Below, piece after piece: positions 21,482-30,184 of a stretch of 35,982 nt of DNA. Position 1 is the first letter of the stretch. Each line of letters begins with the position of its first letter. The stretch is from positions 1 through 35,982 of the IMG/VR virus record IMGVR_UViG_3300049856_000060. One strand, given 5' to 3'. The notes below the pieces were generated by a model, which was not told the DNA's origin, did not search any database, and saw only the letters and a program-made list of their open reading frames with translations. The stretch is from a virus. Position numbers and translations under genes: made by a program.

Positions 21482-22831
21482 TTAATTACCTCCAAAGAAA
21501 TTTAATATACTATCTTTTATTCTACTCCATATACTTACTCCCTGAGAGATAGGAGAAATATCATCTATCTTTTTCTTTAAATAATCTTTAATTGAAGGTA
21601 AGAGGTTCGAATCATCAATCAATTTCTTTGTGTCTTCGGGATTAGAATTCCCTCTCTTTACTAAATCTATCTCATTATTTATCGCTTGGATATCTTTAGA
21701 AGGTGTATTTATATAGAAGTTTTTAATATCATCTGAAAGCCTATTAAATTCATCTATACCTAGAGAAGCATTGATTGCTCCCTTATTAGACTGTGTAGGA
21801 CTAAATATTTTATTGACTTTGCTATTTGTAGTAGAATTATTATTTTTATCTATTAAAGATAATTTATACTGTCTATCAGTACTACCCAAAGTATTACCCG
21901 CTAACTGTATAGCCTCTTCTGGTGTAGTAGCCTTCAATATCTTCGCTTGTGTAGCACTATCCCCACCATTTTGACCATACTCTATTGCTATCTTATTTAT
22001 CTGTTCTTTATTATCCTTCTGTAAAGTTAGTTGTTGTTTATTACTATCTATAACAGATTGTACTTGGTCTCTCTCTGCTGTAGTAAGTCTATTAGCAATA
22101 CTATTAAATATAGACTGTTGGTACTCTATCTTTAGCTTCAATGGTTCTAATTCTGCTTGCACCTTTTGGTCTGCAACATCTTTCGCTATGTCATATCTCC
22201 TTAATGAATTATTCTGTAGTATAGCTAGGTCTGCTTGTTTAGAGATAGACTGGCGATTCGCAACATCAGCTTCTAGATTACCTTGAGCAATAGAACCTCC
22301 ACCCCCTCTTATAGCCTCTATACGCCTCCTATTAGCTAGTTGTTCTGCATCTATCTGGTCTTTATAACCCTGCACTTCATCTCTCAAGGCAGTAACACCC
22401 CCAGTGTCATAAGCTGTAGCTTTATGTTCTGTTGCAGTACCGAGACTCTTATATAACTCATCCAATACTTTCTTTTGGTTATCCCTTTCAGCTCTTGTAT
22501 TATTATAATAATCATTTATAAAATTAGAATTAGAAGTATTATTGCTTCCTATATACCCAGATAGACCTTCTGCCCCTGTAGCTGTAGGTAGATTAGGTAT
22601 AGTTACACTAGGTGTACCTGAATTTAATCTTCCAATATCTGCGGTAGTAGTTATAGGAGTATTGTGTATTATTCTAGCACCTGTATTAACATTATAATTA
22701 TCTGTAGGTAAAGTAGAATATTGACCTGCTCTAAGCCTCTGTCCTGTAGTTATATCGTAATTAGTAACTGCTCCTGTATTAGGGTCTAAGTCTCCTTGTC
22801 TTGGTCTATTTTGTGTTGTTGGTAGTGACAT
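21482..22831 (-). CDS. Coiled-coil virion protein, candidate internal/ejection protein (449 aa)
   Basis: A 449-residue protein: a Thr/Asn/Gly-rich N-terminus (residues 1-100), a long coiled-coil core (about 100-280, with ERDNQKKVLDELYKSL and LANRRRIEAIRGGGGS), and a C-terminal part that is helical with a hydrophobic end (IWSRIKDSILNFFGGN). It lies directly before the 960-aa protein, as paired internal proteins do in podoviruses. Helical, Gln-rich proteins at this place often form the trans-envelope channel on infection. The role is inferred. Confidence 0.55.
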   Translation of the reverse strand: MSLPTTQNRPRQGDLDPNTGAVTNYDITTGQRLRAGQYSTLPTDNYNVNTGARIIHNTPITTTADIGRLNSGTPSVTIPNLPTATGAEGLSGYIGSNNTSNSNFINDYYNNTRAERDNQKKVLDELYKSLGTATEHKATAYDTGGVTALRDEVQGYKDQIDAEQLANRRRIEAIRGGGGSIAQGNLEADVANRQSISKQADLAILQNNSLRRYDIAKDVADQKVQAELEPLKLKIEYQQSIFNSIANRLTTAERDQVQSVIDSNKQQLTLQKDNKEQINKIAIEYGQNGGDSATQAKILKATTPEEAIQLAGNTLGSTDRQYKLSLIDKNNNSTTNSKVNKIFSPTQSNKGAINASLGIDEFNRLSDDIKNFYINTPSKDIQAINNEIDLVKRGNSNPEDTKKLIDDSNLLPSIKDYLKKKIDDISPISQGVSIWSRIKDSILNFFGGN

Positions 22832-22842
22832 ATTTTTTTATA

Positions 22843-24666
22843 TTAAACTGCTTGTTTATAAGGGGTATTTACAAGTAATAATTCATTTAACTCGTTTCTC
22901 CCTGTAAAGTACATCACACATTTTAGTTGTATCCAATTAGATACAATATTAAGGGCAAATTCCGCTATATCTTTTGTCTGATTATTTATAGTACCCAGTT
23001 TAATCCACTTCTGGAATCTTGCTCGTGATGTACCTGTAGCCCCCGTAACTGCATTCTCTAGTGTTACTGTATATGTCCCCGCATTTACAGATATAGATGA
23101 GATATGTTCTATCTGCCCCCCACCTGTAGCAGATATTATCTCTACTTCATCACCTGCCACAATAGTACTTAAATCTACTGTAGAGGTAAATACTGTGGTA
23201 GATGACCATGTGATAGCCCCTTCAATAGGGGTACTATCAGATGTCCTATATTTTAAAACTATTTTATCACTAGAGTCTAATAGTTTCTTGTGTTTCACAT
23301 ATAATTTATTCCAATTATCTTGAATACCTTGAGATTCAATTTTAGTTGTAGTTATATAACCACATTTGGACTTATTATCATTTGTATCTGTAATAAATAT
23401 TCCATACTTACCTGTAGATGTGCTACTTGTAGTTAGGTATTTACATGAGAATAACACATCTCCTGTAATAGTAGAAGTAAAATCATGGCTATTTATCAAA
23501 GCCCCTACTTCATCACTCCTAGCTTGCTTAAAATCATTTCTAGTTGTAGTACTATTATATTTCCATATAGAAGGGGATAATCTGTGGTAAAAACCTACCT
23601 GCTCATCAAATTCCCATACTCCATAATGAAAATTTTCATTTAATAATATATCTTTTTGTGTGTTGGCATTTACTAGAACATTTATCTTTCCGTCTCTTAT
23701 GCACATACCATTCCTGTGGATATAAGCTTGATACCCATTCTGTACAGTACCCCCAGTTACTGAATTATACTTTGGTATAGGTAGTCTAGCTTCTACTCCA
23801 GAAGTTGTCCGTACTGGTACAAATGATGAACCATTAAATTTCAACAATCTACCTGTTAAATCCATTATATAGGGAATATCATCTTTAATAATCATAGCTA
23901 CTACACCTTGATTTTCAAGACTGTACTCACTTATGTATCTGGCATTAACTCCGTCCCACGCATATATTCTACCTATAAGACTATAGTTATATGAGGTATT
24001 ACTCGTAGTATCTATACCCATGCTAGCTATCCATATTTTATCAGAAGAGGATACCATTGATATAACCCTATCACTGAATGATGAGCCATTATTTTGTTGG
24101 TAAGGCAATACAAATGTATACGGTGTAAGATTTGGTACTGTACTTGTTACTGAGACAGCTTCATTAAAATCCATAGAACCTATGATTTGATAATTATGTA
24201 CAAAATATAATCTATTCCCGAACACACACATAGATGGATACCACACTTGAGGGAGTGTACTTACTGTAGACCATACTCCACCAGTATATTTATATAGTGT
24301 ACCATTTCCTAGGACATATAAAGTGGTGGCAAAAGATTTAATAGATACATAATCACCCATACCTGTTGGGCTACCTGCTGTCGCATCTTGTTCCCATGTA
24401 GTAGATAAATCTCCCAATGTACTTGACTGCCTAAATACTCTTCCCCCAGATACACCCCATAATCTTCCATCATAATATTCAAACTCGTGTATGATAGTAA
24501 GATTAACTAAATCATCTGAATTATTAACATAAAAAGACCTAGGGGATACTCTCACTCTACCTCTATTATCAGCCAATTCTATATTTGAAGTAGCACATAA
24601 GTTACCCAATACATCAGATGTAGGATGTTGTAGAAAAGATTTTGTCTCATTTGGTATTTTAATCAT
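22843..24666 (-). CDS. Tail hub/stabilisation protein with beta-propeller-like N-terminus
   Basis: A 607-residue beta-rich protein. Residues about 60-290 contain repeated 'GRLWGVSGGRVF', 'TLYVLGNGTLYKYTGGVWST', 'RLYFVHNYQI' and 'IYAWDG' blades, suggesting a propeller. Residues about 290-370 carry GYQAYIHRNGM. The C-terminal 200 residues have a jelly-roll pattern (WNKLYVKHKKLLDSSDKIVL, VDLSTIVAGDEVEIISATGG). This matches the packaged-DNA stabilisation/tail accessory (P22 gp10-like) position and style. Likely closes the portal channel and holds fibres. Confidence 0.65.
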   Translation of the reverse strand: MIKIPNETKSFLQHPTSDVLGNLCATSNIELADNRGRVRVSPRSFYVNNSDDLVNLTIIHEFEYYDGRLWGVSGGRVFRQSSTLGDLSTTWEQDATAGSPTGMGDYVSIKSFATTLYVLGNGTLYKYTGGVWSTVSTLPQVWYPSMCVFGNRLYFVHNYQIIGSMDFNEAVSVTSTVPNLTPYTFVLPYQQNNGSSFSDRVISMVSSSDKIWIASMGIDTTSNTSYNYSLIGRIYAWDGVNARYISEYSLENQGVVAMIIKDDIPYIMDLTGRLLKFNGSSFVPVRTTSGVEARLPIPKYNSVTGGTVQNGYQAYIHRNGMCIRDGKINVLVNANTQKDILLNENFHYGVWEFDEQVGFYHRLSPSIWKYNSTTTRNDFKQARSDEVGALINSHDFTSTITGDVLFSCKYLTTSSTSTGKYGIFITDTNDNKSKCGYITTTKIESQGIQDNWNKLYVKHKKLLDSSDKIVLKYRTSDSTPIEGAITWSSTTVFTSTVDLSTIVAGDEVEIISATGGGQIEHISSISVNAGTYTVTLENAVTGATGTSRARFQKWIKLGTINNQTKDIAEFALNIVSNWIQLKCVMYFTGRNELNELLLVNTPYKQAV

Positions 24667-24670
24667 ATAT

Positions 24671-25174
24671 TTAATACTTTGTTATAAAGTTTCTTATTGT
24701 GCCTACTGTAGTTATATTTATCGCCGCTCCACCAGAAGTAGCAGAAAGTTGAAAGGTGTCCGTAGTAGAACTAATAATATAATAACTTGTACCTGTAGAA
24801 AATTCTTGTAATGGAGCTGGAGTCGTCCCTGTACTTAATACGAATATTCTATCAGTATTAGAAAATCTATGCGCAGGAGAAGTGAATATATCCGTAGTAG
24901 TGTCTACTGTAAATTCATATATAGTAGAATATGCTCTTACTAATACCTCCCCCAAACCATTGACATCATTCATAATATACCCGTTAAAATTCAATGTCCC
25001 ATCTGACCTTAAAAATATAAATCTATTTTTTATCACCAATAAATCTCTTTGCGATATAGTTGTACTAACTTTATCTAATGGATAAGTCAATTGTTGTTGC
25101 ACCTTCTCCCTCTTCCAGTCAATAAGCTCCTTAACATCAGCCTCTAATTTTGTTATTTTTTCTTGATTATCCAT
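24671..25174 (-). CDS. Structural protein with coiled-coil N-terminus (167 aa)
   Basis: A 167-residue protein with an N-terminal coiled coil (residues 1-30, EKITKLEADVKELIDWKREK), a QQQLTYPLDKVSTTI motif near 27-40 typical of small phage tail proteins, and a beta-rich C-terminus (FTVDTTTDIFTSPAHRFSNT, IISSTTDTFQLSATSGG). The pattern at the end is found in many phage fibre/tail adaptor proteins. Likely a minor tail component in the connector-to-hub operon. Confidence 0.55.
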   Translation of the reverse strand: MDNQEKITKLEADVKELIDWKREKVQQQLTYPLDKVSTTISQRDLLVIKNRFIFLRSDGTLNFNGYIMNDVNGLGEVLVRAYSTIYEFTVDTTTDIFTSPAHRFSNTDRIFVLSTGTTPAPLQEFSTGTSYYIISSTTDTFQLSATSGGAAINITTVGTIRNFITKY

Positions 25175-25175
25175 A

Positions 25176-25889
25176 TTAAGATTTTAATATATTATTATAT
25201 GAAGTATAGGCATATAAGTAGAAGATTGTATCTGAATCTGCATCTGAGTACCACACTCCTCCTAGATAAAGTGATAGATTACCATTATGATTAGGCACAC
25301 TAGTGCCTTGGTCTAAATCTACGCCTATAAAAGATGGTGCTGTTATAGCGTCTGGCTCTATAGATACACAATAGTTACTTCCTCTAGAAAGAGTTATAAC
25401 ATTCACTCCTGTGAAATAGAAATCTACAAGGACATAAGCACTATTATCTATACTAGATATAACTACATTATCACTGGTAGCTAAAGCTGTTCCTGTCGGT
25501 ATACTAGATGTCCCAAAAATACCTGATGTAGCATATATCTTTGATACTACATTACCAGCGATAGTACCTGACCTTTTAAGATAAAAAGATACTTTATATA
25601 TAACACTATCCCCAGATACAAGTATAGAATGAGCTAGTTTTGTAAAAGCACTATTATTCAAACTTACTGCCCCTGTTACATTCTCAACACCATGACTATC
25701 TATAAGTGATGGGGTAGTACCTACCGCACTACTCTTACTTATTCCTGAATAAGATGATGAAGACTTGTTAGGGTTACTATAACTAGGTGAACCCGCTTCA
25801 ACTATATTATTATAACTAGAAGCTACTTTACTTATATTTGTAAAAGTCGGTATACTGCTTTTAGTTATACTTGTATAGGTAGTCGTCAT
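25176..25889 (-). CDS. Tail protein with YxNISKSS repeats (237 aa)
   Basis: A 237-residue protein with an N-terminal run of about five repeats of the type (S/T)YxNIxKxS (residues 1-55), then a beta-sandwich with LSRGSNYCVSIEPDA and a C-terminal FYLYAYTSY end that look like a carbohydrate-binding jelly roll. Overlaps the connector gene by 4 bp. The repeats may mediate trimerisation or docking on the tail. A host-binding role is plausible for the C-terminal domain. Confidence 0.55.
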   Translation of the reverse strand: MTTTYTSITKSSIPTFTNISKVASSYNNIVEAGSPSYSNPNKSSSSYSGISKSSAVGTTPSLIDSHGVENVTGAVSLNNSAFTKLAHSILVSGDSVIYKVSFYLKRSGTIAGNVVSKIYATSGIFGTSSIPTGTALATSDNVVISSIDNSAYVLVDFYFTGVNVITLSRGSNYCVSIEPDAITAPSFIGVDLDQGTSVPNHNGNLSLYLGGVWYSDADSDTIFYLYAYTSYNNILKS

Positions 25890-26602
25890 ATATTATCCAT
25901 TACATAATCAGCTACATGCATATTAGCAGGAAAGTTTTCAGCAAACCTCCTAGAGAAACTTTCTTTAATCATCTTTTCATACCTAGCCCATTCTATCTCT
26001 AGAAAGTTTACTACTGGTAGAGAGTTTATCTTTGCATACATAAGAGCCATGTATACAGCTATTGCCTCGTGGAAGGCTGTATCAAAGCCCGGTACTTTAG
26101 TAGTATCCGTTGTAGCAAAATATGATATATCTCTAGTATAATATACCTTAAGCCCGTCTGTAACATTTACATTCGCTGGAGGGTATATAATTATAGAACC
26201 TCCTATAAGTCTATAATAAAGAGGACTACTACTAACAGAAAGAAATTGTGTTTCAGAACCTTGCCCCTGAATCTGCTCAAGTGTTACAGGAGACATTTTA
26301 TACCATACCCCTGAAGAAGTTAATTTATACTCTACCCCTTTTATGTATGATGTATCTGTAGGTACATTATAATTAGTCTGACCACTTACAAGATTAGTAG
26401 TAGCCTGTGGAAGTGTTGTAAAGTTTCCATCATCATACCCCCAACCCCCATAACTCTCATGTATCCATGATTGTATTATTCTACCTGCCTGATTTGCATA
26501 TAAAGTTTTCTCTGCTATAGGAAATGAAACAGAATCTGATTTGCTCAATTTCTCTGCTAATGTTACCAAGTCTTGGTTTGTAGCGTGTGAATTATATTGC
26601 AT
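25886..26602 (-). CDS. Head-to-tail connector/adaptor (P22 gp4 or T7 gp11-like role)
   Basis: A 238-residue protein, first gene of the tail operon. N-terminal helical segment (residues 1-45), a beta middle with LVSGQTNYNVPTDTSYIKGV and PLYYRLIGGSIIIYPPANVN, YYTRDISYF, and a C-terminal helical part starting VPGFDTAFHEAIAVYMALMY (about 175-195) and ending in YEKMIKESFSRRF. This order is characteristic of podovirus head-tail adaptors. It is preceded by a promoter and an intrinsic terminator within its leader. Confidence 0.7.
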   Translation of the reverse strand: MQYNSHATNQDLVTLAEKLSKSDSVSFPIAEKTLYANQAGRIIQSWIHESYGGWGYDDGNFTTLPQATTNLVSGQTNYNVPTDTSYIKGVEYKLTSSGVWYKMSPVTLEQIQGQGSETQFLSVSSSPLYYRLIGGSIIIYPPANVNVTDGLKVYYTRDISYFATTDTTKVPGFDTAFHEAIAVYMALMYAKINSLPVVNFLEIEWARYEKMIKESFSRRFAENFPANMHVADYVMDNI

Positions 26603-26612
26603 ATTTATATAT

Positions 26613-26636
26613 AAAAAATACCCCTTTAGGGGGTAT
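26613..26636 (-). terminator. Terminator in the leader of the tail operon
   Basis: Read leftward: ATACCCC (26636-26630), loop CTAAA, GGGGTAT (26624-26618), then a run of six U (26618-26613), followed by the connector ATG at 26602. It lies about 20 nt after the predicted start of transcripts from the promoter at 26664-26693. Such a leader terminator fits attenuation or antitermination, like the lambda pR'-tR' pair. Confidence 0.75.
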
Positions 26637-26663
26637 CAATGAAAAACATCTATTGATAAAGAT

Positions 26664-26693
26664 ATTATACTCTACTAGGGTAACATGTGTCAA
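26664..26693 (-). promoter_or_regulatory. Strong promoter of the tail operon
   Basis: -35 TTGACA (26693-26688), perfect; 18-bp spacer; -10 TATAAT (26669-26664), perfect; predicted +1 near 26657. It lies in the gap between the aminotransferase stop (26713) and the connector gene. It is the only promoter here with a full TTGACA. Confidence 0.8.
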
Positions 26694-26712
26694 TAATAGC
26701 TTTATTCCATAT

Positions 26713-27753
26713 CTAATAAATGCTCTGACATATATACCTTATATTATCTTTCGTCAAACTATCATACACTGGTAAATATAACCCTCTTAATGACCATTTA
26801 TAGGCATTAAGTTTATATAACCTACTATCATCACCTATTGTCTCTTTATACATAGGTTGTGTAGACATAGGCTTGAAGAAATACCTACTATCCACACCCC
26901 TATCCTTTAGTCTAGCCTTAATTATATCTCTCTTATCGCCACAATTTATATCATACATCCACAATACATCTCTTTTTGGCATGAGATACTCATGTGGTAA
27001 ATAATCATTATACATCTGTTCAATATCTCTCCTTCTCTCTAATACATTATCTATCCTCTCTATTTGAGCTAGCCCAATACTAGCTTGAATATTTGTCATT
27101 CTAAAGTTATGCCCAATCTTCTCATGTATCAATGTTCTATCTTTATCAAAGTATAAAGAAGAAAACTTTCTTATCTCCTCTGCTAGTTTCTTATCATCAG
27201 TCAAACACATACCCCCTTCTCCTGTAGTTATAATCTTATTACCTTGAAAAGAAAAACATGCTATATCTGAATGAGGGATAATTCCATGTGCTTCTGCCAT
27301 ATCCTCCACTATGTATAAATTATACTTTTTTGCTATTCTCTTTATCTCTTTCATATTACATGCCCGACCATAGATATGTACAGGCATTATAACTTTAGTG
27401 TTAGGTGTTATCTTCTCCTCAACCTTATTCATATCCATATTAAGCCTATCATCACAATCTACAAATATAGGTTTTGCTCCTGTATATGTAACTGCCCAAG
27501 CTGTAGCTATCATAGTAAATTCAGGCACGATAACCTCATCACCCTTCTTAATTCCTAAAGCTAATAGAGCTAAATACATAGCTGTAGTACCTGAATTACA
27601 AGACACGCCATACTTATAACCATTATAACTAGCCCACTTATTCTCAAAGTTATCTATAAAATACCCAGAACCGGATATATATCCTTCGTCTATAGCCTGA
27701 TTAAGATACTTTTTTTCTAATTTAGTTATTGATGGTTTTGCTAGAGGTATCAT
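26713..27753 (-). CDS. DegT/DnrJ/EryC1-family sugar aminotransferase
   Basis: A 346-residue PLP enzyme that transaminates a nucleotide-bound keto-sugar. Visible features: PLAKPSIT start, EGYISGSGYFIDNFENKWA, SCNSGTTAMYLAL (phosphate-binding), DVIVPEFTMIATAWAV-type strand, VHIYGRACNM, the Asp in VEDMAEAHG and PLP lysine Lys173 in FSFQGNKIITTGEGG, and a C-terminal GVDSRYFFKPM motif. With the linked GDP-mannose dehydratase the likely product is a 4-amino-4,6-dideoxy sugar such as GDP-perosamine, although the exact carbon is inference. Complete in length, catalytic residues present. Confidence 0.9.
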   Translation of the reverse strand: MIPLAKPSITKLEKKYLNQAIDEGYISGSGYFIDNFENKWASYNGYKYGVSCNSGTTAMYLALLALGIKKGDEVIVPEFTMIATAWAVTYTGAKPIFVDCDDRLNMDMNKVEEKITPNTKVIMPVHIYGRACNMKEIKRIAKKYNLYIVEDMAEAHGIIPHSDIACFSFQGNKIITTGEGGMCLTDDKKLAEEIRKFSSLYFDKDRTLIHEKIGHNFRMTNIQASIGLAQIERIDNVLERRRDIEQMYNDYLPHEYLMPKRDVLWMYDINCGDKRDIIKARLKDRGVDSRYFFKPMSTQPMYKETIGDDSRLYKLNAYKWSLRGLYLPVYDSLTKDNIRYICQSIY

Positions 27754-28094
27754 AGTAACGGCTCATCTAATTTATATGTATCAAGACTATAATCTGTCCC
27801 CTTCCTTACACCTTTTGTCATGGTTATCAATATAGACTTTTTTAATGCTTTATATGCATGTGGTACTCCTTTAGGGTGGACTATTAGTGTATTCTCTTTT
27901 ATTATCTCTATACCCTTATCTGTAGCCATCTTCAATTGTCCCTCAAGAAGATAGTCATATTGTATTGTATCTTTATGATAATGATTACCCCTCAAAGCTC
28001 CTTTATTGAAAGTAACATAAGTAACCGCGTCTATATCTACCCCTATCAATAAATCCTTTATTATACCTCTTTTATCCTTGTGATTGTGTGTCAT
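27750..28094 (-). CDS. Cupin sugar-modifying enzyme (RmlC/FdtA-like)
   Basis: A 114-residue single-domain cupin: beta strands, the metal-site-like motif RGNHYHKDTIQYDYLLEG (residues about 35-52) and a second half with HPKGVPHAYKAL. It overlaps both neighbours (methyltransferase by 23 bp, aminotransferase by 4 bp). In such clusters cupins isomerise or epimerise keto-sugar nucleotides (WxcM/FdtA or RmlC types). Which reaction it catalyses cannot be told from sequence alone. Confidence 0.75.
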   Translation of the reverse strand: MTHNHKDKRGIIKDLLIGVDIDAVTYVTFNKGALRGNHYHKDTIQYDYLLEGQLKMATDKGIEIIKENTLIVHPKGVPHAYKALKKSILITMTKGVRKGTDYSLDTYKLDEPLL

Positions 28095-29265
28095 ATATTT
28101 TTATCTCTGGTAATGGTACTATCCACTTACCTTTATAACCTTTGTTATTATTCATAATCTCATTTGCAAAATTCCAAGCTAGTATAATTGCATAATCAGG
28201 TTGTTCTTCTATTAGTTTACTATCAGGGAATATCTCTATATTAGTGAGAGGTGTATACCTTCCTATCTTCAAGTGAGACTTCTCTGTCGCAAAAGATATA
28301 TATTTTCCTATACCCGTACTATTTAATAATGTATTACCTTTGGCGGGTGTAGAAACACAAGCTATCTTATTCCCCTTAGAAGATAAATCAGATATTAAAC
28401 TACATAAAGATTCTCTATGTTGTGAACATTTATTCCCCCATTCTATGAGAAAATCTTTTGTATAAGTATCTTCTGTAAAGTTTAAGTCTCCAGAAAATAC
28501 ACACGGCTCCTTGCACATATACACTCTAAAACCTCCTCCATGTATAGCCACCTTCTCTACTTTAAATATACTAAACCCATGTTTCTCTACAAACTTCTTA
28601 ACGGGATTAAGAGATAAATAAGATAGGTGTTGATGATAGACTGTATCGTATTCTAAACCTTTTATAAAATCTCCAAAGTGAGGGGATTCAAATACAAATA
28701 CCCCTTCATCTGTGAGCATACTTTTTATATCTACCATTAGAGTATCTAAATCATCTACATGAGCAAATACATTAGTCATAGTGATAATATCAAACTTCCC
28801 CTTATCTTTTAAGATATTATAAGAGAAAAAGTTATTTATTGTTGTGATACCTTTACTATTTGCTATATCTGTTACCTCCTTACATGGGTCTATTCCTGTA
28901 ACTTCAAACCTTTTATCTTTAAACTTACTCAATAAAGTGCCATCATTACTTCCTATATCCAATACTTTACCTTTCTTTATCTCTGAATTTGTAATGACTG
29001 ATTCTGCAAACTCCGTCCAATGGCTATCGGCTGTGCTAGTTATAGATGATTCATATAGATAATCTTTTGTATATAAATAACTAGCGTCTACTATATAAGA
29101 CAACTGTCCTAGCCCACAATCTTCACACATCATGACTTTCAATGGAAACTTATCAGGTGATTCATTTTTCTCTTTAAGAAACTGGTCGCTATGAGGGTGT
29201 TCCCCTAAGTCTAGAAACATATACAACTTATCACTTCTACACATTCTACAATTTTTCTTTTCCAT
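28072..29265 (-). CDS. Sugar C-methyltransferase (three-domain TcaB9/TylC3 type)
   Basis: A 397-residue enzyme. N-terminal zinc domain (Cys6, Cys9, Cys47, Cys50; CRMC and CEDCG), SAM-binding Rossmann fold with VLDIGSNDGTLL (about 101-112) and IDPCK, the catalytic-type YHQHLSYLS motif near residue 213, and a C-terminal Methyltransf_14-like domain with GGGFRVYM and VSTPAKGNTLLN. This is the full domain set of enzymes that add a carbon methyl branch to a nucleotide keto-sugar. It sits between dehydratase and cupin in an overlapping operon. Confidence 0.88.
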   Translation of the reverse strand: MEKKNCRMCRSDKLYMFLDLGEHPHSDQFLKEKNESPDKFPLKVMMCEDCGLGQLSYIVDASYLYTKDYLYESSITSTADSHWTEFAESVITNSEIKKGKVLDIGSNDGTLLSKFKDKRFEVTGIDPCKEVTDIANSKGITTINNFFSYNILKDKGKFDIITMTNVFAHVDDLDTLMVDIKSMLTDEGVFVFESPHFGDFIKGLEYDTVYHQHLSYLSLNPVKKFVEKHGFSIFKVEKVAIHGGGFRVYMCKEPCVFSGDLNFTEDTYTKDFLIEWGNKCSQHRESLCSLISDLSSKGNKIACVSTPAKGNTLLNSTGIGKYISFATEKSHLKIGRYTPLTNIEIFPDSKLIEEQPDYAIILAWNFANEIMNNNKGYKGKWIVPLPEIKIYDTQSQG

Positions 29266-30184
29266 ATTTATTTTTTACCATTAAATTTGCTAATAATTTC
29301 CCCTTAACCTTCGGCTCCCAACCTAATTTATCCCGAGCCTTGGTACTATCTCCACATAATACAGGCACATCATTTGGTCTTTTATACTCTTTATCTATGA
29401 TTATCTTAATCTCTTTACCATAAGCTTTAGATACCCATCCTACAAATTCCTTAACAGAATGTGTCTCCCCCGTAGCGATAACATAATCATCAGGCTTTTC
29501 TTGTTGCAACATTTTCCAAGCCATTTCCATGTATTCTGGAGCATATCCCCAATCCCTCATCGTATCAACATTGCCTAGATGAACCTCTTCATTTATGGCT
29601 TCGTTCACTATCTTCTTTGTAACAAAATTATCACCCCTTCGTGGGCTCTCATGATTGAATAATATCCCATTACATATAAACATACCAAAAGCATCTCTAT
29701 AGTTCTTGCATATCTGATACCCATATAGTTTTGCTGTACCATACGGTGATATAGGGTCTTTTGGTGTATTCTCATTTTGTGCCTCACCCTCAAGTCCAGA
29801 GAATAATTCAGAAGTAGAGGCTTGATATATTCTCACCTTCTTTTCCATTCCCAACACCCTTACACTTTCTAGAATATTAAGTACCCCCACACCTGTAGCT
29901 TGTGCGGTATACCACGGTGTCTCCCAAGATATACCCACATGACTCTGTGAAGCTAGGTTATATATCTCATCAGGTTGTACACTCTTTAATATCCATAAAA
30001 TAGAAAAAGGGTCTATCATATCCCCGTAGTGATAATATATCTTATTTCTTAAGTGGTCTATATTCTGTTTATTAAAAGTAGATGTCCTCCTTATCATTAC
30101 ATGCACCTCATATCCTTTTGATAGGAGTATTTCTGATAGGTAACTCCCGTCTTGCCCTGTAGCTCCTGTTATAAACGCTTTCAT
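29246..30184 (-). CDS. gmd: GDP-mannose 4,6-dehydratase
   Basis: A 312-residue short-chain dehydrogenase/reductase. GATGQDGSY (residues 7-15) is the NADP site typical of Gmd; YHYGDMIDP, NLASQSHVGISWETP, the catalytic Ser/Thr-Ser-Glu (about 123-126, STSELF), and Tyr148xxxLys152 in SPYGTAKLYGYQ follow, then LFNHESPRRGDNFVTKKI, a signature of this enzyme. It converts GDP-mannose to GDP-4-keto-6-deoxymannose, the common precursor of fucose, rhamnose and perosamine. It is slightly shorter than many bacterial homologues, but the motifs are complete. Confidence 0.93.
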   Translation of the reverse strand: MKAFITGATGQDGSYLSEILLSKGYEVHVMIRRTSTFNKQNIDHLRNKIYYHYGDMIDPFSILWILKSVQPDEIYNLASQSHVGISWETPWYTAQATGVGVLNILESVRVLGMEKKVRIYQASTSELFSGLEGEAQNENTPKDPISPYGTAKLYGYQICKNYRDAFGMFICNGILFNHESPRRGDNFVTKKIVNEAINEEVHLGNVDTMRDWGYAPEYMEMAWKMLQQEKPDDYVIATGETHSVKEFVGWVSKAYGKEIKIIIDKEYKRPNDVPVLCGDSTKARDKLGWEPKVKGKLLANLMVKNKYGKEKL

